A DNA stretch of 64,000 nt. Source: Druceiella hillmani. Its lineage: Eukaryota > Arthropoda > Insecta > Lepidoptera > Hepialidae. The position numbers and the translations under genes were made by a program. A model generated the notes under the pieces. It worked only from the letters and a program-made list of their open reading frames with translations. It was not told where the DNA came from and searched no databases. The stretch spans positions 7,512,001 to 7,576,000 of the forward strand of contig JAYKKI010000087.1 in assembly GCA_039881145.1 (NCBI GenBank), given 5' to 3'. Positions 49,827 through 63,530 of this stretch are shown here, piece by piece. Positions within the stretch are counted from its first letter, which is position 1. Every line of letters begins with the position of its first letter.

Positions 49827-49828
<2 letters not shown>

Positions 49829-49907
<79 letters not shown>

Positions 49908-49932
49908 CATATGTATGAATGTGTGTGTGTAC
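49829..49932. repeat. (TA)n tract with GT end
   Basis: About 80 bases of TA dinucleotides with ATG/ATAC interruptions, followed by a gtgtgtgtgt run. Confidence 0.96.
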
Positions 49933-50559
49933 CAAATATATATAAAATTACAGATTTATAATATAAAAATTCAGATATAAAATTAGAGCCTGTAACGTGT
50001 TCCAGCAAAGCAGTAAACACATCTTAGTAATTTCAATGCTTTACCTGGATTATTCTCCTTTGGCCGACTTTTCTTTTTGGATTAAACAGCTTAATTTACA
50101 TAATTTTGTCATTTAATAATTGTTTAGTTATTTTTATAATACTTTTTACTCTTCTCTTCATTTTTTTCTTTACTTTCTTTATTTTATTTCTGTCAGGAAC
50201 AATTTTTTGAACCTACTCTTACGATAGACTTGAAACTACAAGTGGAATGAGATACAATTCGGTAAGAAGGCTTGATATATTCTCACATTGGGAGAACTGT
50301 GTTAGCAAGCGGAAAATAACAGTCACTTCAAAAGGCTCTGTCCTATCCAGATTGGCGATAAAATCTGCCTCAAATAAAGATGTTTTCTTTCAATGACAGG
50401 TTTCAAGTCTTGAAAAGTGAGTGAGACTGATATATACGTCACTATATATTATATCACTATGTGTCCATGGCGGCTGTCTAACAACAGCATAAACGTTTTT
50501 AATAAAAACATGAAGCTAACGTCAAATGGTTGCATTTTATTTGTATAAAGGGAAAAAGA
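49933..50559. other. AT-rich stretch, nothing recognised
   Basis: No gene or repeat was recognised. Confidence 0.5.
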
Positions 50560-50918
50560 CCCATAATAATAATTCCGTGATCCCGTAAGATATTTTGTTA
50601 CGCGTATGCGTTTCCGCTAATGATTAAAACCACGGACCCGTCTGTTATTTGTTTTACGCGGTCTATGTAGTGCGCAAGCCACTGCACAGAAACGTCATTC
50701 TGTATCCGTGCACAAGAATAAAACGCGGCAATCATTCCCGAGGCTCATCTTTTCTGTTTCTTTGTGGAAATACAGTTAATGGAAAAACAAATTGTGTAGC
50801 TGCAGACGTACACACGATTACAGCCACTACAGAAGTTAGTAATAACACACATTTTTTTTCTTTTAAAGGTAACGATTTTAGCAGTTTTGTGTTAAACAAT
50901 ATTTATCCATCTCATTAA
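50560..50918 (+). other. GC-richer block with an 89-codon frame, unrecognised
   Basis: This block is compositionally distinct (acgcggtctatgtagtgcgc, aaaacgcggcaatcattccc). The frame at 50,649-50,918 has a less AT-driven amino-acid mix than others in the window, with Cys, Arg, His and Gly in its first half, and drifts to Asn/Phe/Ser-rich sequence at the end. No domain is recognised. The first 60 codons or so could be a degraded exon or element fragment. I do not call a gene. Confidence 0.3.
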
Positions 50919-53900
50919 TCTTATAGACTTTCGTTGAGTCCAATTTTAATTTTCTAAGCTTTATTTTCAAAATATTAAAATTTTTCTAGCTCAAATCCAT
51001 CTTTTTGCTTCTTGCAAAGATTATGACTTTCTATATGATAGAATAGAATATGCCTTCAAAAAAAGCTTCAGCTACTTTCTTCCACTTTTTCTATAGTTGG
51101 AAAGACAATTCAAATTCAAATCTTTGTAGAAACTTTATAAAAATTATTTACAAACAATAATTCACAAAAGAATTATGGGAGGCACGGTATTAATTGGTTT
51201 CGGCCTAAAGAGTGCTTAATTTGCAGTTCCATAGTTTTGTTCATTTTTCAACGTAATTTTTCAATGTCGAACGCGGTATATTAAATGATTATATAGTTAA
51301 TTTATAGCCTATTTGACTTCATTGGCTTTTCATTGATTTACGGCTCGGAGATTTACGGCGACTCGTGTAAAATTATTAAACTATATTCAACGCAACTATT
51401 TACAAAAAGTTTGGACGATACTGATCGTGCCAAGGGTGACAATATATTCTTTGCTTTCAAACTGACAAGCATGGCAAATTAAGATCTAAAGATGTAAAGG
51501 AATAAGTTAATGGAGAATAAGTTCTTGAATTCATGGTTATCTCCAGTCATTTTGTAATTTCTTAAAAAAGAGATTCACAGTGGACATTTTTATGGAATTT
51601 ATATTTATTTTGAATCTATTTATACTTTACGATAAAAAGTTGAACACTGAATACTGACTACTAATTAAAAATGCCCCACTAAATATTTTTGCAATGCACG
51701 CTAAGATGTCGAAGGGTCCCGTCCTTATTATAGACGTGGACGACTTATCGAGATTTTATCTTACATCCTTCGTACAATCGTTAAAATTAAATTTTGTTAA
51801 ATAATATTGTCTCTAACTAATATATATAAATGGAAATTTTGTCTTCTCTTTTTGTTAAAAAAATATTCTCTTATTACATAAAGACTTAAAACCTTTTTGT
51901 AAACTGTCTTTGCTACTCGTGAATGTAGGATAAAATAATTTTGTCTAAATTTTGTTTTTCTCCTATTGATGATACGTAAATATTTTTGTAATTCCTAATT
52001 TATTGAATATTTACGAACAGGAATACTAAATTGTAATGTGTAGTGTAGAGTTAAAGGTATTTAAAATTACTATTTTTGTTGATTGTGACAGAAAAATTAT
52101 TTCATTTCATCAATCATGATACAATTATTGAATAAAAAAATTAGAAAGCCTAACTTATATTTCGCTTTCTATAATTTTCTTAATTGTAATAGTAGTAAAT
52201 TTCTAATAAAACTAATTTTCAAATGATATAATCCCAAACGAGTTGACAAATATTTTTATTTGTTATGCGCTTACCAGAATTTTGTAGTCATTACCACATT
52301 TTTAGAAGTCAATCGATATCCTATTAACATTTCATGCTTATTAAAGAAATTAATTTCTTGTTAAGTTCTTAGTTAATCGCAATTTTTGGTAATATAGTGA
52401 AATGTGCGGTAATTTAGTTCATTAAGCAGGGCGGAACATTACCACTTACAAACTTACTACCACTAAAAAATTATTATTACCACTTACAAACCACTAAAAA
52501 ATATAATGGCATATAAATAAAGTAACGTCATTTCAAAGGAGGTAAGCAAACTTCAATGCATTTGTCAGACTAGCACTTGGCAAATATCGAAATAAACTAA
52601 ATTTCATTAGACTGAATTCCTTGTCAGTAGATTCATTAAAATTTATCTCAAAGAAATCTAATTCAAAATATACTTTCCCCGTTTACTCCTCCTATCTAAA
52701 CTAATTCTCATTATCTATGATAACTTTTCCATTTATATTCATATGAGAAGATAATTTTTTTTTAAATTAAAATAGTTTACTAACGATTAATTTGTTTCTA
52801 TCCTAACTCGCTCTTCTATATATCTATGACAGTTAAATAGAAGCCCTGGTCTTTTAATGTCCAATAAGTTCAAATTATTTTTGCCATTTGAGTCGTTTAA
52901 TGATATCAGGGACTTTAAATAGTATGGACGTTTCCTAATGTACGAGTATGTGGTTTTAAAAGTCTCTTTTGACGAAAGTTGGCAAACTTTGCGATAATGT
53001 CTGCAAAAATCTCGATTTCAAGGTGACGATGAAGTTAGCTCTTATCAAGCGTCAAATACAAATTACAGTTGTTTGCAGATTATTACTATAAATTTCCTAT
53101 CAACTTAAGTAAAATATATAACGGTTTTTTTCATTGCTGCCTTTTATTAATTGTCGTTAACATGGAACAGATTATTCGATTTGATGTAATCTACTTTACC
53201 CATTATATATTTGCTGTTATGCCACTTTGTTCAATATTCGTGGCAAGGGTTAATTGAAAGGTAACCTTTGCTAATCTTTGTTTGTTATTCCAAATTTATT
53301 TGGATAAAAAAATTTGGAAACATCCAGTCCATCCAATTTCAAAGCACATTAAATGGGTTAAATAATCAGTCCGGAGCAAGTATTGTGGAATTTTAATAGG
53401 GTCCGAGATAAGTAAGATAATGGGTCTATTCTATTAAAGTTTTATATCCTGCTTCTCGGTCGAGAGTATCTATAGAAAGTAATTCAATTTGAAGTATTCT
53501 TTTATATTTCAAATACGAGTAGTAACCGGAAATGAGGAAATAATTATTACTATATCATTAATATTTCCTGGTATTATACTATGTATGAGGCATTTTTTTG
53601 TTTTTTTTTTAAATTGACATTTGGAGATTACTTTTGTAGCGATGAGTCCAGTTTATATACTTAGCTAAGTCATCAGTAACAAAATTATAATAAGTAAACA
53701 ACAATTGACAATTTTTAGGAGATTCACTTTTAATTATGCAAAATATGCATTCAGTGCGACAATAATTTACATCAATGAAAATGTTGATAAAGCTAACATG
53801 AATAGAACAGTTTGAATTTTTGAGAACGCACAAGTTACTATTAATAATGTTAACAAAAAATATCTCAAATTAATTTAGAATTAATGTTTTTTTTATAGTT

Positions 53901-54754
53901 ATATAATTAAAATAAAAATTGTAATGTTTACACTTTTAACTTGGAAGGTCAGGTGTTTGAATTACAATAAATATTCAAAACTATAATTTGCTTTAACTTC
54001 AAAAACATATCTCAACATGGTTTAGGTTAGTTTATTGTATTAAATTAATGTAATCTTGTCAGAAATATACGATATGTACATAGTTTAAACCTAAGTTAAA
54101 TGTGAAATTTTCAAATTTTATTTGTTCGAAAAGTAATTTTTACTTTAAGCTGGGACTAGTTTGTTTTGATTGTGTGTTTTCAAACAAAGTTGTAAATTGC
54201 GTCACAACAAACTGAAATGAAACTTAGACTACAAACGGTGGCTCATAGCGCCCGTATTCCTGTGATATTTCACAAGTTAGGATTTTTCAGGTAATATAAA
54301 TGCAATTATGTTATTCAAAATAATACGTCCATTGACTAAAGCCAATAAACCGACCAAGTGTGGATTAGCACACGTATAGAGTTCCATAGTTGATTTTAAT
54401 GAAATACTTCAAAGAGATAGTTTAATAATGAGAAGGAAGAAGATATATTACACATTATTTGAAAGGATAATAATTTGATAATATGACTTCTAATTTTTCT
54501 AATATGTTCAATTATCCCACTCGATGAAATTAACAAAAAGAGACGAACTTTACATATAAACCTTAAAAGTACATCAGTTTCTTTTAGTATTCTTATTATC
54601 CTACGTTTTAATTGAGATCGATACATAAAATGTTGTCTCAAAAACTTGTATATACATGGGCTTAAAGCATTAGAAAATATAAGGGTATGACAAGCGGACG
54701 GGAAATAAAAACAGTTAAGCGAAATGAAAACTATAAATATTTTACATTTAATAC
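50919..54754. other. AT-rich stretch, no gene recognised
   Basis: About 3.8 kb with nothing recognisable beyond a local duplication of a ttaccacttacaaa...ccactaaaaaat block at about 52,439-52,502. Confidence 0.5.
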
Positions 54755-54997
54755 CTGATTTTTTTGTAAATAGAACGAAATGAAGCTTACAACTGATTTT
54801 TTTATAAATAGAATGAAATGAAGCTTACAACTGATTTTTTTATAAATAGAATGAAATGAAGCTTACAACTGATTTTTTTATAAATAGAATGAAATGAAGC
54901 TTACAACTGATTTTTTTATAAATAGAATGAAATGAAGCTTACAACCTAATTTTTTTATAAATAGAATGAAATGAAGCTTACAAATGAAGCTTACAAC
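54755..54997. repeat. 38-bp tandem array, six copies
   Basis: Six units of ctgatttttttataaatag with aatgaaatgaagcttacaa run head to tail. Inner copies are identical. The first and last carry a few changes, followed by an extra aatgaagcttacaa. Each unit has an AAGCTT site. The homogeneity indicates recent expansion. Confidence 0.97.
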
Positions 54998-55623
54998 CGC
55001 TTCTTATAAAAAATTTCTGCGGAGCTTTTGGAAATATTTCAGTTGCAGTGGAGGTAAATAGCTTAACCCTATAGTACCAATATATTTTTTTACTGTTTTA
55101 TACCATTCATTGTTTGGGAGGCTACTTTTTTTTAAAAACAAGTAGTTTTTTAAGTGTGTTTATTAAACTATGAAAAATATATCTTTACATAATACGCCAA
55201 CCTCTGCCTTTTTAAATGTAATAACAAGAAATATAATTTCTAAATCAACACAGTCTTAAAAAGTGCTTTAAATTTACTCATACCCAACTTTTTTTGGGAA
55301 AACAAAGATATCATAAGAGTAGAAAAAAAAATTGTTTTCTAATAAACCTCTTAAAAGCTAAACATTTTTTCTAAAAGTACAATATCGGTCTATTGAGATT
55401 ATTATATGAAAATAATACTTAGCATCACTATTTTTATGGCAAAATAAAATTTGGTAATAAAATCACAGCGCACGAGTAATATTTTTGACATGGAATTAAC
55501 TGACAAATCATTAAATAAGTTTCTCGATATATTTTTATTATTGCAAGCGAGATTTTCGTCAATATCCACAAACAATTAATATTTTGGTACAAAAATAAAC
55601 ATAATTTATCATGCATATGTAAA
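54998..55623. other. AT-rich stretch, nothing recognised
   Basis: No gene or repeat was recognised. Confidence 0.5.
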
Positions 55624-55626
55624 TTA

Positions 55627-55698
<72 letters not shown>
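55624..55698. repeat. (TA)n tract
   Basis: About 75 bases of nearly pure TA dinucleotides. Confidence 0.97.
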
Positions 55699-55701
<3 letters not shown>

Positions 55702-57506
55702 AGTCTTATGAAAATAGTCGTATTTAAATTATTGAATTATTTATCGATTATAAATCGAATAGAATAGAAAGTTCTGATTAAAAATACATTTTAATATCAA
55801 ATTTCTTTTAAATACATATATAATCCTGAGGTACAACGGAATATTTTTAATATTCTTAAACATATCAATTATTAGATAAAATATCACCTTTTCAACAAAT
55901 TAACAAATCACCTTTTGCCAAGTATTCCAAACATATGACAAATAACAACAAAACGATAAAAAATTCGAAATTTTAGGGTAAAAATCAATTCTGTCCACTT
56001 TTCTGTTAAAAATAGGCCATATTCTATTTTAGTATATAATCATATTTTACCGAAATTGTGAACATTCCTTTTTTTATTTAGTTAAAGGAAAGCATAGCAA
56101 TTCGAGTCAATTATCTCTATAAAAGGCAAAGCAATGATTAATTATTACACTTTAATTTATGAAACGAAACGAGCCAGTAATTTGATTTAATATTTACACT
56201 TCTATTTTGAATTAGTCAATTCGTAAATGAATACTACGAAGATTAAATTTGAGACTGAAAGAAACAAGGAGAAACGTAAGCAATGTCATCGTGTTATTAT
56301 TCTATTCAACATGTTATTGTTCATAGCACAATACGTGTTATTATACGTAGCACATACATCCTGTCACAGTACAGGGTGACAGTAGTAAATGGATTAAAAA
56401 TACGAATTTAATTTTACAAAAGACTATTGAAAATTTATTTCATTTTTAAATAATTGAACATTACAGATTAGGAGAATATTTTTTTCCTTTTTAGCATTTT
56501 TCTTTATAAAAGTAATTGCTTCAAAAATCTTAATACTACATGTCGCGATTGCATTACGAAAATGTTTGCCAAATGCTATAATTCTCAAACTTCTCGTATA
56601 CATTTATTAATTCAATACAATGTTATTAAATCCCGAACAATGATACTACTAAAACTTGGTTCGAATAAGGGAATGGAGTTTACTCACTTTGATTTAGCCT
56701 TAATCCTTTATGGGGTTCCACTATATAACCTAAAGGATTTGGCGGAAGCGCATCAGTTTTTATACAAAGCGACTACCACCTGACTTTAGAATTATGTTTC
56801 TAGCCGTTAGACGTTTTGTCTCGATTGTTGCCATTAGATAACAGTCGAGATAAACGGTTAAACCGCCATTCGAAGCAGTTCAAAAAGAGATTGTTATCGA
56901 TGATCATATTGGAATAAGATGTGGAATAGATCGAAATAGGATGACTACTACTATAAATTCCCACATGTTAATAATCTCATTATCGCCAATTTGGATTAGA
57001 GTTAGTTTTTATGTATTTTTAATTTTCGGCAGAAAATAAAATTAAAAATACTTAATGTGAATATAAAATGTAGAGAAGAAGTTAGCTATGAAAATAAAAA
57101 GAATACCTGAATTTGAAACTATTTTTTATATTTGTGTATTTTTTAAAAAAGGTATATATTTTTTATTTAAAGAGGTTAAAGTTGAAAAGATTCATTAACA
57201 TACAAAAAACATTTTTTTCTACAGTAAACTCAAATTTACAGCTTTTATTTTTATAACGATTCAATCAAACAACCCTTTCCGCCATAACATTTAAAAAATG
57301 CGGTAAGCCCACATTTATCGGAGCTTGTTTTATTTTATCTCGTAAACAAATATTTCGATCTCGCCTCTAAGTCTGTTGACATTAGTAAGACGATAGAAAA
57401 ATCGCAGTCTTCAATAAACTTAGCTAAGCTTCAGTATTCCGTTCCTTCGAAACTTTTTTGTATAATTAATCAGCAATATCCAGTCAAACGCAAGGGGAGA
57501 GAAATA
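55699..57506. other. AT-rich stretch, no gene recognised
   Basis: The 73-codon frame at 56,562-56,783 is less repetitive than most but matches nothing I know. Otherwise nothing was seen. Confidence 0.45.
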
Positions 57507-57930
57507 GGAGAAGGTGGCCTATAATGGGTGGGCCGCCTAAACCTAAAACCGCCTAAAACGGGTAAGTACTCGTACACTGCTGTATCAAGCATTAGTGTTA
57601 TTGTGTGCCGAGAGTTCCCATCTATCAACGAATTTCTTTCAGTTTCGTTCGGACGGCGTCGGAATGGCGTAGGTATATGCAACGAAAGTTTGTCTAGTGA
57701 CTTTATTACAAAAATTAAAGGTAATTATCTCACGATTAGTCAGAAGTCTTTATAAGTGCCATACCGGCCATACCGGAACCGGTATTACCTTCCATTTTGA
57801 GGTTATCATAATTTTGTAAAAACATGTGCTCTTGGGCAAAACGTTATTCTACCATATTTTATTTTTGTTCATTTTTTTCCATAACATTTATAAGTCTTAT
57901 AGAAAAAAATGAATAAAAATACGATGTTGC

Positions 57931-58245
57931 CCTAGACTGATCATAAGAGCCTACCTTTATGACTAATGATAGCCTAGCTTTATAACTTTTCCTTTGTAAA
58001 AATTTCAAATTAATAAAAAAGGATGTGGTTGAAGACTAAATTCATTATAGATTAATAAATATTTGTTTATATTTTTCTTTATTTATAAAAAGATCGATCT
58101 CAAGAATGTTTAGGTATACTCTCTATCTAGACTGATCATAAGAGCCTAGCTTTATAATAATAAAAGTTTCAAGTTATTTTGTTTATAAAAAAAATCTCAA
58201 ATTAATAAAAAAATGTTACGGTTGAAGACTGAATTTATTATAAGT
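57931..58245. repeat. Internal duplication, period about 195 bp
   Basis: The block ctagactgatcataagagcc, then tagctttat, aaatttcaaattaataaaaa and ggttgaagactraatt occurs at about 57,931-58,050 and about 58,126-58,245. It lies inside the TIR element. Confidence 0.85.
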
Positions 58246-58354
58246 ATCCTGCCAAAATAATGAAATATGTTACAATTATTAAGTTTTTTACTAATTATAA
58301 TATATAAATGTTATTGTCTGTCCAAATAAGATATCCCCTTTTATTCTAAGCGTA

Positions 58355-58408
58355 CCCGTTTCGCCCGAAGGCGATTACCCAAATATTCGCACATGCGGGC
58401 AAAACGGG
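58355..58408. repeat. GC-rich 12-bp inverted repeat inside the TIR element
   Basis: cccgtttcgccc (58,355-58,366) pairs with gggcaaaacggg (58,397-58,408), 11 of 12 positions. The motif echoes cctaaaacgggt near the left TIR and may be an internal binding site of the element. Confidence 0.6.
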
Positions 58409-58595
58409 GTTTCAAAAGGTTTTTGTATTTATCATATAAAATAAATATTTGATATTTGGTGCCTTCATATTATGTTTTATTTACATGTTCGATAAATATT
58501 CTACTTCATAATGTAAAACAAGCTAATATAATGAAGGTAATTTAAAAATTTGTTTAACCTCTTCCTTAGCTCACCCTTTTTAGGCCACCTTCCCC

Positions 58596-61500
58596 TACGA
58601 TGTATTATTTGTATAAATATGGCTAAAAATAGTAATGTATTGGGAAAGACTTGCTGAAATTGCTATTGTATATTTTAAATATTATGAGAATAGGTATGTC
58701 TGTAATAAATTTGGATAATTCTGTGACATACTGTGATTAATGTTATACTTGATTCTTATTCTTCCTCCTGATGAAACGCATTAATTATAGACATGATTTA
58801 TTTGTGACCTCGAGTTCTGCATTAATATCAGGAGATATAGATGTATTTATTTCGCAATTACGGATCAATATTCAATGTTTAGCATCTACAGAGCATTATC
58901 CCTTTTATTGAAATATTCACCAACTTGCTTGACACCGTTTAGGAGGCAAGAATGATTCTTTTTTCTTGCTTCTTCTGCCATTAAAGTTATCGACTAATAT
59001 CTTTATTTCACACTTCTAACGTATTTTTGTTGAAATTTTGCACAATAATTAAACTCGTAACAAACTGCGTAGTCAGCGTGACTGCAAATTGAAAAATTTG
59101 TAAATACATAAATCAAATAAATAATAATAATATTAAAATATTAATGAAAACAAAATCGTTCACTTAGAGCAAAATAAGAATTAATTTTTGTGACAGCAGC
59201 TTATTCAAACTTTTCGTTAGTATTATAATATTACAGTGATTTAGGAGAAACTGGCCAAAGAAACAAAATTGTTGCTTTAAATACTCATAATTAATTTCCG
59301 GAAATATTTGTCCGACTATAATTACTAATAACAGGTAACATGTATGGACTATTATGGATAGACCTAATTTTGTTCGGTTTCAACGCAGTTAGTTTTTCTT
59401 AAGTTTAATTTTATAGTAGTACCTAATTCTTTCTCAGATGTGGAATGTATTTCGACATGGAAAACTCATGATATTTTACATAACGTCTAGCGCTATCAAA
59501 TAAAAAAAAGGTTTTTATTTAATCGTTTGCTTTCTTAACATTCTGTAAGCATAAGTACATACGTACACGCATACATGCGGGCTCCGAAATAATTTGTACT
59601 TGTCCTTAGTAGATAAATATGAATCACGTCATATAGAAATTTAAATTATTTTAACTTCAGTTCTTTTAACAAAACCATGTCAAAGATCGACATAAGTCTA
59701 ATGTACGGGAAAAACTCTAACATCTTCCTCTGCAGGAGTTATTGAGTAATTCATCTATAAATATGCGTCGAACATCCAAAGCACACAAATACGTGCGCCC
59801 AATTTATTTTCAACTTTCTCTCCGAATTTGCAAAATCAATAATGTCGTATACGTGAACACTTCGAACAGTATAGGTAAAGTAAATAAACCTTGAGTAATT
59901 CATACAAGAGGACTCATATAAAATAATATTTTCGGAGTATGGAATTTTATTTTGAGAAAATAATTACTTGTTCCAAGTACGAAAAAAACAGGTGTAACGT
60001 GCAACCATTAAGAAGGATGCTGACATAGTGTATTCTACAAGGATAGGTAACAAAGGCGATGGTCTTGTTATTTTTTGAATAAGAAAACAATTGACTATCT
60101 TATTTGAAGCAATTCCTAAAAAAATATTTCAATAACAATTTTAAAATTAACTTCAATAAAACGAATTAATCATAAGTTTATTTCTTTCTTTAAAATAATA
60201 TTTTGAAATTTTAAATGGTGATTTAAAATTCGATGACGATAACCAGATTGGCTGTAATAGGAAAATTTAATTTTACTTTAAACTTCATTGTACGTGGCAA
60301 TCGGCGACGCGTGTTTCATTACCGTCCGGTCTATCTGGAGTCGAACGTTAATTAGATCGATAAAATTAGCTTTTTGGGTAATAATTTGCAAGAAACCGGT
60401 GTTAAATATTTCTTTTCGCAAACAGGAAATTACGTTGTACAAAATTAACATCAAATAATTTCAGAGCGATGGAAATTTACATTAAATTTATAAACTTAAA
60501 TTTTAAATATTTTTTACTTGTGTATTGTGTGAACTTTTACAGTCTGTACAATAACTGCACAGTTATTGTTCGCACACTTTTGAATCAATAAATAGAATTT
60601 ATTTAAATTCTCTAATACAAGTTTCACGGTGTGCCTAATATTTTTTTTCAAGATACCAGGCGAAAATGAATGTAGATTGAATAGTCTAGAAAGGAATATA
60701 AAATTGTTGTACTTTTTAAATTTTACTAAAATTTACGTGATTTTGCCTATCTTCTGATTATAATTGTTTTTTTTGACTAGAATTAAACTAAAATAAAAAT
60801 GTTTACTCCTCTTAACCTGGTTCCATCCTATCGCAGACATACAATGGAATTGTAGAATACCCTATATAGACATACAATAGAATTATAGAATAGCCCTGTC
60901 TGTCTGGAAGGGGTGGATGCTTCAGTAAGCAACCCGAATTCGAGCAGATTCTTGAAGGCAGCATCAAAAACTATGCCATTGGTATGAAACGGCGGTGAAA
61001 CCTTTTAGGCGCACATCGTATTTGGTCGTCTTCGCACATAATATTGTTCAATTCGCTACTCGTATGTATTCGTCATAAGTCTGCTTTGTTTCCTCCTTTA
61101 ATTTGAAATGTGAATATATTGTCAATATTTATAATTTAAATTACGCCGAATAAATTTTATGGTTCATATTATTGTCTATACATATAAGAAAATTGTAAGA
61201 TTGACGTACCTGTGCTCAACAAGTACTCATAAAAAAATTATTTAGGGAAATATAAGAAACGTAATAAAATACAGAATTTTTTTTTAATATTACTAAATGT
61301 ACACGTGAACCTGTTGAATTGATCGCGCATCCCGTAAGGACTTTGTCACTTTTTCTAAGTTTAGTGTGAAATTTGGCATACATATTTTCGAAAGTATTCA
61401 ACATACCCGTGGTATTTTTGCTTAAAAAGGATTGGTTCCAAAAAATAACGTAACGTAAGTGCATATCGATGATCCGACTTCCAAGTGACAGTAATAATGT

Positions 61501-61947
61501 CCAATGGGGTTTTTCACGGAATTTTAATAACAAGTAGAGAAATCAATTTTATATTTTAATAGATCCAAATAAAATATCTGTTGAAAAATTATACTTTTCT
61601 TTAAATATATATTTGACATTATACGAAACATTTTTACATTGATATTCTTCTTATTATTTAAAAAAATTAGGAAAACTGGAAGGAAAACGTTTTAATGAAA
61701 AATTGAAAATTAAAAAATAATAAAATAAAATATATGTATTATTTCATCTCTTTTAGTATCGCAGAAACCATTAACTTTCGCAAAAAGTTTTAACAATTGA
61801 AAAATACAATTTCTTCTCTGTAACCGATTTAATCACAACTTAAAACTTTTTTGGTCTAATGTCGGTCTATAATTAATAAGTTATTTATACATTCAATGAA
61901 ATACAGATGTTTTCTTATTTTTAATAGTGAAAAAAAATGTACATATA
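58596..61947. other. AT-rich stretch, no gene recognised
   Basis: Holds a 31-32-bp doublet (gacatacaatrgaattrtag with aata) at about 60,836-60,897 and a GC-richer spot at about 60,895-61,030 without a convincing frame. The window's longest open frame (61,216-61,533, minus, 105 codons) lies here. I recognise nothing in it. Confidence 0.45.
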
Positions 61948-62375
61948 TCATCATCATCATCATCATATATATTAATACGCTAAGGTTTTAAGATGTTACA
62001 CTCCCTTTTTAGAAAAAACCTCACAACTAATCCACATAAATTATATATCATTTTATAGATAATTGCTTGCTCTGCCGGCATCCACAACTAAAAAATTTAT
62101 TATTGCTATTGTTTTTGCAAATTAATTAATTATTAAAATTATATACACAAAACAGCAATGCTGCTATCTAACGGCTGAACGTAAATATGATTGACGGTCG
62201 GTAAAATTTTTGTTTAATTTCAAATCCACTCACGTATAAATAAAGTGGCGCTTTAGCTCAATGCTTTTGATACTTGCGCCTCTATATGTCAATTTTAGTA
62301 AAATATTTGTTTGATCTGTCATCTGAGCTTCATAATGGAATAAATAATGCGAAGACTTCGCACGGGTCACGCTAG
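61948..62375 (+). mobile_element. Nonautonomous Helitron, copy 2
   Basis: Same family and termini as 12,684-13,067: TC start in (TCA)n after an A, CTAG end before a T. Its terminal hairpin GCGAAGACTTCGC (62,349-62,361) is better preserved than in copy 1. It carries about 36 bases near 62,295-62,330 that copy 1 lacks, and copy differences are otherwise few. There is no Rep/helicase frame. A (TA)n tract begins right at the 3' junction. Confidence 0.8.
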
Positions 62376-62403
62376 TATATATATATATATATATATATAT
62401 AAA

Positions 62404-62471
<68 letters not shown>
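62376..62471. repeat. (TA)n tract abutting the Helitron end
   Basis: About 96 bases of TA dinucleotides starting immediately after the CTAG terminus of Helitron copy 2. Confidence 0.97.
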
Positions 62472-63530
62472 ACCGTAATTAATGTTAATAAAGTGTCAAG
62501 CGGATTGCTAGTGAAACCAAAGAACAATGATGAAGTTAAATAAATCTTTCAGCATAGACTATGTGAGTAAGTAGAATAATAATATGAAAATAATTTTAAA
62601 TCTGGAGCCAAATTTCAACAATTTCTTTAAAAAATCGAATGTAACACATTTTAGAAAATATTAATTTTTTTAGGGGAATACAAGAAAATGGTTATATTTT
62701 CTTTGCCATGGAATAACTTCTTTCATAAAAATGAATTTTAAATTTATTCACTTTTGTGTTGTGCTTCATGTTTAATTTATTTTATTTGTTTTCATTTACA
62801 TAACGTCTACACCAATTGTATTTTGAAACTGGAATTAAGACGGCAAATGAAATCTCATCCTGCAGATTGCACGAAAAGATATTAACATAATTTTAAACGT
62901 TAAATACAAAAAGATCAAAAAAGATAAACTATAATATAATCAAAACTTTAACGGATTATTATTGATACAAATAAAGCTTCACACATGTCATTTGCATTCG
63001 TCATTTAGATCCGGATGCTTTACAAATGAATAATGTGTGAAATTATTACGTATCTCACTAAATCGCAAATCTATTAGGTTAATAATTCAAATTGTTTTAT
63101 TTTATTTTGCTAAATAACTTGTTAATCACTCCTCGTTTCCTTCAGTTTTGTAACGATTTAAGTCTAATTTGGTTACAGGCAACTGATTCGATAAAAAACT
63201 GTCCGACGTTATATCAACTCGTTATAATAGTGGACTCTGGATAATAAATATTACTGGATATGTGCTCGATCCAATTATCCTTGAAAATTTCGTCCTTGCG
63301 TGACTTAGGCCTGATTATGAGTAGAACCTCACATTTTACGGTCATCGAGGAAGGATATTAAAACACATTGACTCTATTGTGATTCGTAATGCGGCCTTCC
63401 TACAATTTATATTGAAGTGAGTGTATTTTATTTTTATTAATAGAATGCGATTTCAATGTACATTTAAAACGAATGCGCTGAGCTGGTCGTTGTGTAAAGT
63501 GGGCCATAGTTTGTGCCAAAGAAAATATTT
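62472..63530. other. AT-rich stretch, nothing recognised
   Basis: No gene or repeat was recognised. Confidence 0.5.

Larger units (their letters stand above)
57507..58595. mobile_element. Unclassified 1.09-kb element with 25-bp TIRs and TA flanks
   Basis: The left end ggagaaggtggcctataatg plus ggtgg is the inverted match (21 of 25) of the right end, whose complement begins ggggaaggtggcctaaaaag then ggtga. TA flanks both ends (57,505-57,506 and 58,596-58,597), consistent with a TA target duplication. The left 270 bases are GC-rich and include a 75-codon frame with no recognised domain. The interior holds a 195-bp-period duplication and a GC-rich inverted repeat. It is probably nonautonomous. 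The superfamily is uncertain. Confidence 0.65.

Noticed and set aside
60895..61030. Possible coding fragment on the minus strand with an open stretch of nearly 60 codons
   Set aside because: A stop lies just upstream of the open stretch, its end consists of a duplicated 32-bp unit, and no domain is recognisable.
61216..61533. Longest open frame in the window, 105 codons, minus strand
   Set aside because: No recognised domain, no splice or promoter context and no repeat partner. This length is expected by chance in 64 kb. Kept only as part of a featureless stretch.
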